Below are positions 58,097 through 64,000 of a DNA stretch of 64,000 nucleotides, one piece after another. The DNA is taken from the NCBI GenBank assembly GCA_001949185.1, contig BDGG01000004.1, positions 352,793 to 416,792 of the forward strand, given 5' to 3'. Numbering within the stretch: position 1 is the first letter of the stretch; every line of letters starts with the position of its first letter. The notes beneath the pieces are model-generated. The model worked only from the letters and a program-made list of their open reading frames with translations, did no database searches and was not told the DNA's origin. The stretch comes from Ramazzottius varieornatus. Lineage: Eukaryota; Tardigrada; Eutardigrada; Parachela; Ramazzottiidae. Both the position numbers and the translations under genes were made by a program.

Positions 58097-59059
58097 ATGA
58101 TGATGGAAAAGACTGAGCGCCATAGATTTTTGCCATGTGTGCTCATCTTGATAACTGCCATCTGCTTGATATCCTTTTCCCTTCTTCAGCTGTTGTCAGG
58201 TCTCTGTGGGACCACACGAATGAGAAGTGAGTTTTATCCGGCGTCAATCGCATCTAGCGAAGCGCATGGTTCTGCTACGGTCGTCACATCTTATTACCAA
58301 ATCCCTTCCAAGCATTCACATAAGAAATACCTCGAATGGATGTCGAACTTCCTTGCTGTTATACCTTGCTCTTTGTATGTGGTCACCGATAACCAAAGCA
58401 ACCCGACAATCGAGGAGATGCGCTTTCTTTGGAGAGACCGAACAGTCATCGATGTTCGCGATATGGCTAGCTTAGACTTCGAGCACAGCGACATATTCTG
58501 GATAGAACAACGACGCCATGATCCCCAACGACATGTCCCTCGCGGGCCCGAACTTTACATGGTATGGCACTTGAAGACCCGCTTCGTGATGGAAGCCATC
58601 GAGACCAACCCTTTCGACTCCGAATATTTCATATGGTGCGATATCGGGTCGTTTCGCCGAAGAGACCACGCGCAACTACTCAAGAACTTTCCGAATATTA
58701 GCACGCTGGAAACCCTTAACACAAAGAGGATGTATCTGTTGGCCATAGGCGGTCAGTTCTCCGAAGACGACCTTAAGCTACGTGCAGACGGACTACCGAA
58801 AAACGACATGTCTGTAGGACCCAACCGGATGAGCGGCGGGGTTATGGTTGGCCACCGGAACGCATGGATCAGATGGAACCAAAAGTTTTATTACGTTGCC
58901 CGTCGACTTACTTCCGTAGGACGTTTCATCGGGGATGATCAAGCGGTTATGGCTAGTGTGGTTGTATTGTTTCCTGAGCTGGTACAGCTCATTTATCCAA
59001 AGCCTTATTATGGTGATGCAGGAAACGAATGGTTTTACTTGCAATACTTCTTCTCATAG
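58097..59059 (+). CDS. HtrL/WlaTC-type glycosyltransferase, type II membrane protein, 320 aa
   Basis: A single intronless frame starts with a basic N-tip and a membrane anchor at ~12-33, so the catalytic part would face the Golgi lumen. Family landmarks of the WlaTC/HtrL glycosyltransferase domain are S-A-T-V-V-T-S-Y-Y and K-Y-L-E-W-M near the start, V-W-H-L-K in the middle, F-I-W-C-D-I-G-S-F-R and N-R-M-S-G-G, and a closing G-D-D-Q-A-V-M segment. Length is normal for the family. The family occurs in bacterial surface-polysaccharide loci and in invertebrates; the sugar transferred is unknown. No intron and one clean frame in an intron-rich region would fit retroposition or old horizontal transfer, but this alone does not show either. 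Confidence 0.85.
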   Translation: MMMEKTERHRFLPCVLILITAICLISFSLLQLLSGLCGTTRMRSEFYPASIASSEAHGSATVVTSYYQIPSKHSHKKYLEWMSNFLAVIPCSLYVVTDNQSNPTIEEMRFLWRDRTVIDVRDMASLDFEHSDIFWIEQRRHDPQRHVPRGPELYMVWHLKTRFVMEAIETNPFDSEYFIWCDIGSFRRRDHAQLLKNFPNISTLETLNTKRMYLLAIGGQFSEDDLKLRADGLPKNDMSVGPNRMSGGVMVGHRNAWIRWNQKFYYVARRLTSVGRFIGDDQAVMASVVVLFPELVQLIYPKPYYGDAGNEWFYLQYFFS

Positions 59060-59218
59060 TAGTCCACCTGAAAGCGAATGATTCCGACCGAGTTTTGCGG
59101 AACAAGTACCGACAAGACCTCTTCATACGCTGTCTCCCAATAGTCAGTGATCACCCCCTCCCCCTAGACCTGTACGAGTACTCACAAATCACATCTGTTG
59201 TTCGTGCATTGCGGTTTT

Positions 59219-59950
59219 GATCGTTCCAAGTGCAGACGGAGGAAGGAGATTCTTTCTACTGTACATGGGCATGTGACTAGGCAAAGCCACAACCAAGATA
59301 TCAACTGGCATGGCGAACTTTGCCGAACTTCAAAACTGGGTGTTTTTCGGAGCAAGCGCGGTTTGATGTACGCGTTTTGAGTTTCTGCATCTGAGCACTT
59401 CTAAAATGCAGCAAATATCGGGCTTCCTTTAAAACAAAAGGTGAGGTAATTGGACGGTGCGTCGAGGAGTAATATGCAGCGACAGCATGGCTGTTTTGAT
59501 GGTCTTTCTGGATTTGTAAACTGCCAAAAGCTGTATTTCTGAGTCTCAATGGTCAAATTGGTGCTTGTTTGTTGAAAACAGATGTGTTGTGCTGGGAAAC
59601 GCCCAGCTTTCCCAAAGGTGTAAGAATGATTCGAGCACTTCGAAAAGTTAGAATTTAAAGGTGGGTTTGACCATCAGAACAGCCATTTAAGTCGCTGCGT
59701 TACTCCTCGACGCGACGTCCGATTACCTTACCTTTTGTTTTGACGAAGTCCGGAATTTTGCCGCAGTTTTGAATTCCTAGGAAACAGAAGCTCAAAACGT
59801 GTACATCAGACGCGGTTAGTCCGAAAACACCCAGTTTTGAAATTCGGCAAAGTTCGCCATGGCAGCTGATTTCTTGGTTGTGACCTTGTCGAGTCACGTG
59901 ATAGACCCCGTAGACAAAATATTTTTCATCCGTAAGCACTTGGAACGATC
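59219..59950. repeat. 730-bp fold-back element with ~245-bp arms
   Basis: The left arm, from GATCGTTCCAAGTGC at 59219 to about 59470, is repeated as its reverse complement from about 59698 to 59950. The arms are about 80% alike and include GGCGAACTTTGCCGAA and AAAACTGGGTGTTTT in matching positions. The loop is ~230 bp. It has no coding frame and lies 160 bp after the HtrL-type gene. The TTTGCCGAACTTCAAAA block resembles TTTGCCGAGCTTCAAAA in a nwk intron element. Confidence 0.85.
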
Positions 59951-60335
59951 GAAATGTGCGAGCACAGGAAATACGATCTTTCTGAGCACAGGTCGGAAGG
60001 GGGGGGGGGAGAAATCGTTATTGGGAGACATTGTATCTAAGGGCAGGCAATTTCGAACAAAAGTGTTTCGCAGTTCGCGTAGTTTCAGGCAACTATGGTA
60101 AAAAATAGACTAGTATCTGAAACTGACTGCTTTCAGTGGGTTTTTCTGAAATTATTAGGGAAATTTCTTGCGATTCGAAGTCTATCGCGTCTTTGAGTTT
60201 CTGGATCAGCTCTACCAACAGCATGATTGTGCGGTTCACGCCCAACACTGGCACAAGATTCTGGACAACTTGCGTTTCTTTCGAAAAACAGAAACAACTT
60301 TCTGGTGTAAGTAGTGTGGATGTCATGTTGACGAT
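59951..60335. other. Short intergenic region
   Basis: No coding sequence was seen. It contains a G9 homopolymer near 60000 and the 3' UTR of the LRR gene. Confidence 0.5.
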
Positions 60336-63278
60336 TTAACGAGCTTTCTTATTCTTGCGCATTTCGGCCTCCACTTTCAACTTTTCAAGCTCCCTTTGGG
60401 CTTCCTTTTCCCTTCTCGCTCTATCAACCGCTTCCGCTTTGTCCAATTCCACCTGTCCCAATGCGATATGTTTCTCAAGTTCTTCGGTCGTAAACACGTG
60501 ATACGGGTTCCGACAACATCTTGCACAGACTTGAAAGCGTAACATAAAAGCACTGTAGCGCAGTTTTTTAACCGCTTCAGCTTTTATCAAATGGTGACCA
60601 AGTCCATAACGCGGGTTGCCGCACCATTCACAATGGTGACCACCACGGAGAACCACGGCGATGGGCTCTGGTACATACAATGTTTTCCGAACATCGCGGG
60701 GATCTGTTCCTTCTTCCATCATTTGTTTCGCGACAACGTCAGCCGCGAGGTCTTTGAGTGACGCCCTACGCCATACTGTGGTAATTGCACGGCGACCACT
60801 GGTCAAGTTTACGTAACAATCTGCCGCTAGAATACTCGAAAGACGCGGAAGTCGGATCATACATGCAGGTAGCTCGTAAATCAAGTTTCCGGAGATGTTA
60901 ACCACTCGCAAAGATCTGAAAATATTACGTTAGATGCTCATGTGCTTAATCTGTTACAAAGTATGTCGATGCATTCGGCTTCTCATACCTCATTTTCATA
61001 ATTTCCCGAGGCATGTGCCTGAGCAGATTGTACGAGACATCCAGTATTTCCAGTCCCGTCAAAGCAAACAAGCTACACGGAAATACAAAGATCACCTACA
61101 GTATAAGCACTCAACATCCGGCTCGGTCTCTGGTTTTGGAAAATCACGTGTCCGCTCAAACGCACCTCGACGGTATCTCGGTGAAAAGGCAAAAGCTCAG
61201 CACGAGGTAGCGAAGGCTCTTCAGCTTGCTAATGTGGTCGTCGATAACGATCATCGGGTTATTCCGCGCCCTCAGTATGGTCAGGTTCCTCAAGTAAAAG
61301 ATGCTGCTGGGCATTTCCTGCAACCTCATACATAACGAAACGTAGCCAAAAGCCAGCATATACAGTAGATGCAGGAGTCCGAAGCTCACCTCCAGCCGAT
61401 TGAAACTAATGTTCAGTGAACGTAAATAATTCCGCAGCCATACCAGTGGTGGTAGTCGTTTTAGATAGAATGCCTATAACGTAAAGAACATTTTTTTTCG
61501 GAATAAGATCGTCCAGGTGAGTACTTGCTGCGTACCTTCAAGCTTAATTTCTTCCCATGTGTTACGCAACATTCAACATACGTTACAATCAAAGACGCCA
61601 GATTTCCATCCGTTTTCCACATGACGTTGTCGGGAAATTCAGCCCGACACAGCTCCGCCCACTTTTTGCCATTCGGCAGCAATATCTCTTCCAGAATATC
61701 CTTAAATCGTCTGTCAGCCACAACCTTCTCTTCCGGCTTATCCAAACCTGTAATCCTCTCATCTTTCTGCTCAACCTTGATCTTTCCCTTCGGAACTTTG
61801 TCTTCGTGCTTGTCCACCTGTTTGATGTCTATAGTGAACAGTAGACTGTCCCTCTTTACCCATTCCTCCATTTCTTTGGCGGTCATTACGGGTGCCACGT
61901 CTACTTGATGCTCAACTGGAAGGACGGGAACGACGACAGCTGGAGATGGTCGGACACTATTCCTCTTGTCATGGATATGGGCGCCTTTACTCTCGGCAAT
62001 GATCGCTTTCAACCGTGCATCATGCTGCAAAGGGGTCAGGTTGGAACTGTGGGTTGTACTTGGGTCAATCAGATGTGCGGGAAAAGGTGGTGGGGCATTG
62101 ATGGAGACGAGGATAGGGTCGCTAGTGTGCATCGTCACTTCCTGGTGAAACGGATCGTTCAGGTGCAGGGTGGTAAGACTAGTTTTCCCACTTGATGGAA
62201 CGGCTTCATCGTCGGCTTTAGCAACTTCCTGCGTACCTTTCCTGCTTCTGCGTTGGGATTCTTTGGCATCCGTAGCCGAAGCTCGATCTGCTCGAGGGTC
62301 TTTGAGTTGTCCAGGCTCTGCTGGTCCATCTTTATATTCATCGAAATCACTGAAACCTTCCACGTACGTATCGGTAATCTGGACAACCAAAAATATAAGC
62401 TCATATACCTGATTCCGAGCGCGACATGTCTCATAAAGCTGCCGGTCTTTGCATCAGGCCAAGGCAGTCCGGTCAGCTTGCGGAACCGGGCGGTGGACAA
62501 CAGATCTGGTCGGGGGTTACTTACGTACGAAAAACGGCTCGTAGCTCACTGGGTTCGATGATGTGCCGTGTAGTGACCCTCGTTTCCCTTCAGTGTCACG
62601 GCCCGTATCTGCATTCTGAAGCCCACGTTCTGCGTCGTTAGCTTCGCCATCAAATTCGGTTCCGATTCTCGCAGTTCGGTTACCCGCTGAATCTGATTCA
62701 AGTTTCCCCGTTCTCCCGTACTTCTGCGCTTCGGAGACGGACACCAGGTTCTGTCGCAGTGATCTTTCTAGTTTGGAGTGCAGCTTAGCATTAGGGTCTC
62801 GTTTTACATGGACGCCCGATTTCGAGCGCGTGGGCTTAACATGTTCTGGCCTTGCATATGGTGAGCGGCAGACTGGCTTAACTAATTGTTCTTCACTTCG
62901 CGAAGAGCCATCCAACACCTCAGCCGGTAGCTCTGCATGAATTGCGTAAATCTCTTGAAGACTTTTCTTGTCCAGTTTCCAAGGTCGGTGGGGCTTGTGT
63001 ATCCCTCCATGCTTCACAAGGGCAGCCTTTAGAAGTTCGGGCGAAATGGCGGTGAACATCTCGCTGCCCTGCCGATGACGTTGCCGTTTCCCGTTATCGT
63101 GGTGCGGATGATGGTGTTTGTGCGAATACAGTTGCGAGGGACCATGCTCACGCTGCCGCTGGGTCTTGCTGTTGGCGTAAAAGGTATGTCTGATGTGGTC
63201 ATGGCGCACTTTGTTGACTGTATCAAGTTCGTCATCTCTGATACACTCGCAATCATCATTAAGCCGGCAGTGTTCCAT
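60336..63278 (-). CDS. Cytoplasmic leucine-rich repeat protein with C-terminal CxxC pair, 844 aa
   Basis: Seven exons (63278-62525, 62446-62409, 62378-61536, 61473-61390, 61317-61166, 61072-60989, 60915-60336) sum exactly to 845 codons, including a 38-bp micro-exon. No signal peptide. Residues 1-~450 are charged and His/Lys-rich, probably disordered. Residues ~546-685 hold about five leucine-rich repeats (L-R-S-L-N-I-S-F-N-R-L, L-E-I-L-D-V-S-Y-N-L-L, L-R-V-V-N-I-S-G-N-L-I) with small-residue ends as in intracellular LRR proteins. A conserved-looking region follows with C-E-W-C (747, 750) and C-A-R-C (782, 785), a likely zinc site, then a Glu/Lys coiled coil. The layout resembles animal LRRC-type proteins, but I cannot name the orthologue. 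The function is unknown. Confidence 0.82.
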
Positions 63279-63416
63279 AATTCAATTTGTCCAGAGCCTG
63301 CACAACGTCAAACACGACGTACCGTATGCTCTAGCCTCACAGCTAACGGGAAGTTGCACAGCAACAGAGCCACTTTTAAATCTGGACAGATTTTCAGTGT
63401 GCTTTCAGCCAAATAG

Positions 63417-63776
63417 GTTCGCTCCGCTGCCAAAGTTCCCCGGATGACGGCAAGCGAAGTCGACGAGATTTCTCAAGCACGAAGTATCGGTGGTTCGCGG
63501 CGGTTCGAGATGAGTCCATCCAACAGAGCCTTGACACTTCTCACAGTGGCCGTGCTGATCTTTTGGACACCGAACACGTATGCTACCACTTGGTCTACTT
63601 CCACAAGTAGACATTGGAACATACCCGTCTTCGCCATTCAGACTTCGATGGTGTACACGATTTCATGGCTGAACCCGATTTTGTTTTATTCGGCGCTTGA
63701 CAAGCTGCGAGCCGTTGTTGATCATATATGCTTTCGAATCATTGAAAATACCGCGATAGAATTTGCGCAACTTTGA
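63417..63776 (+). pseudogene. GPCR fragment (third loop, TM6, TM7 only)
   Basis: The open segment encodes a basic third-loop-like stretch and a TM6 with L-I-F-W-T-P-N. An extracellular turn and a TM7 ending L-N-P-I-L-F-Y-S follow, then an amphipathic helix with a Cys. These are unmistakable class A receptor features. Nothing encoding TM1-TM5 exists in the 140 bp between it and the start of the LRR gene on the other strand. Either the 5' part lies beyond that gene in a very long intron, or this is a truncated copy, which I prefer. An acceptor-like AAATAG precedes 63417. Confidence 0.65.
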
Positions 63777-64000
63777 GACCGGAGAGGAGTAGACTTTCAG
63801 GAACGAACACGATTATTCGACCATTTGGACTTCTACCCATATTATACAGTTGGACAGATATCGCAATACGGATCGATGCGAACTTCGGCATTGCGGACCA
63901 TGGCAGCGGTAAACAATGGAACCGCTCAACCACGGCGCGCGGAATCTTTATATTGCGCGAGTCTGTAACCAAACGTTGAAATGCGTGAAAATTATTTTCG
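63777..64000. other. Window edge, no gene recognised
   Basis: No supported coding sequence. Confidence 0.4.

Noticed and set aside
62409-62524. Direct exon join at 62524/62501 in the LRR gene
   Set aside because: It would need an intron of 19 bp. The 78-bp intron ending at 62447 with a 38-bp micro-exon keeps the frame and is plausible.
1-64000. tRNA, rRNA genes and CRISPR arrays
   Set aside because: No cloverleaf with internal A and B boxes, no rRNA core and no regularly spaced direct repeats were recognised. Weak tRNA-like matches cannot be excluded without a covariance search.

Overview
This is an intron-rich animal nuclear genome. The spliceosomal introns are short (about 45-600 bp), the homeobox is of even-skipped type, and the genes are for a synaptic F-BAR/SH3 protein, a myotubularin, a ribosomal protein and class A receptors. 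There is no operon structure, no ribosome binding sites and no prokaryotic feature. The compact introns and the lineage-specific receptors (an N-R-L-W motif where D-R-Y is usual) suggest an invertebrate, possibly a small-genome ecdysozoan such as a tardigrade. That placement is inference only. Gene models were built by hand from splice signals and reading-frame arithmetic. Where exon lengths are said to sum in frame, the joins were checked base by base.

Layout. 1-5.1 kb: no supported gene, two fold-back elements. 5.1-6.8 kb (+): a four-exon gene with a BEN-like C-terminus. 8.8-10.7 kb (-): a nearly intact piggyBac transposase with one in-frame stop. 12.4-12.8 kb (+): a remnant of a choline/carnitine acyltransferase C-terminus. 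15.0-16.3 kb (-): a two-exon GPCR. 17.0-21.1 kb (-): nervous wreck/FCHSD (F-BAR plus two SH3). 22.5-25.4 kb (+): myotubularin phosphatase, divergent from nwk. 27.1-28.2 kb (-): even-skipped. 31.0-31.4 kb (-): a decayed GPCR copy beside an intact intronless GPCR (32.3-33.3 kb, -). 34.0-35.2 kb (-): a secreted Q/N/G/A/S repeat protein.

36.3-49.2 kb is the housekeeping-dense part: glutamine-dependent NAD synthetase (-), RpL31 (+, divergent), an ARHGAP1-type RhoGAP (-, convergent with RpL31), ZGPAT (+, divergent) and a secreted Spondin_N protein (-). 50.6-54.0 kb (+): a 900-residue single-pass receptor with LRR, LRRCT, two LDLa, a Thr-rich stalk and Fn3. Tail to tail with it lies a glycosyltransferase pseudogene (-). 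58.1-59.1 kb (+): an intronless HtrL/WlaTC-type glycosyltransferase, followed by a 730-bp fold-back element. 60.3-63.3 kb (-): an 844-residue LRR protein with a C-terminal CxxC pair. 63.4-63.8 kb (+): a TM6-TM7 fragment of a third GPCR.

The genes do not form one pathway. Common themes are membrane and synapse biology (Nwk endocytic adaptor, phosphoinositide phosphatase, RhoGAP), cell-surface and secreted proteins, and repeat turnover: several inverted-repeat elements, some confined to introns, and gene remnants next to related genes. No CRISPR array, rRNA or tRNA gene was recognised.
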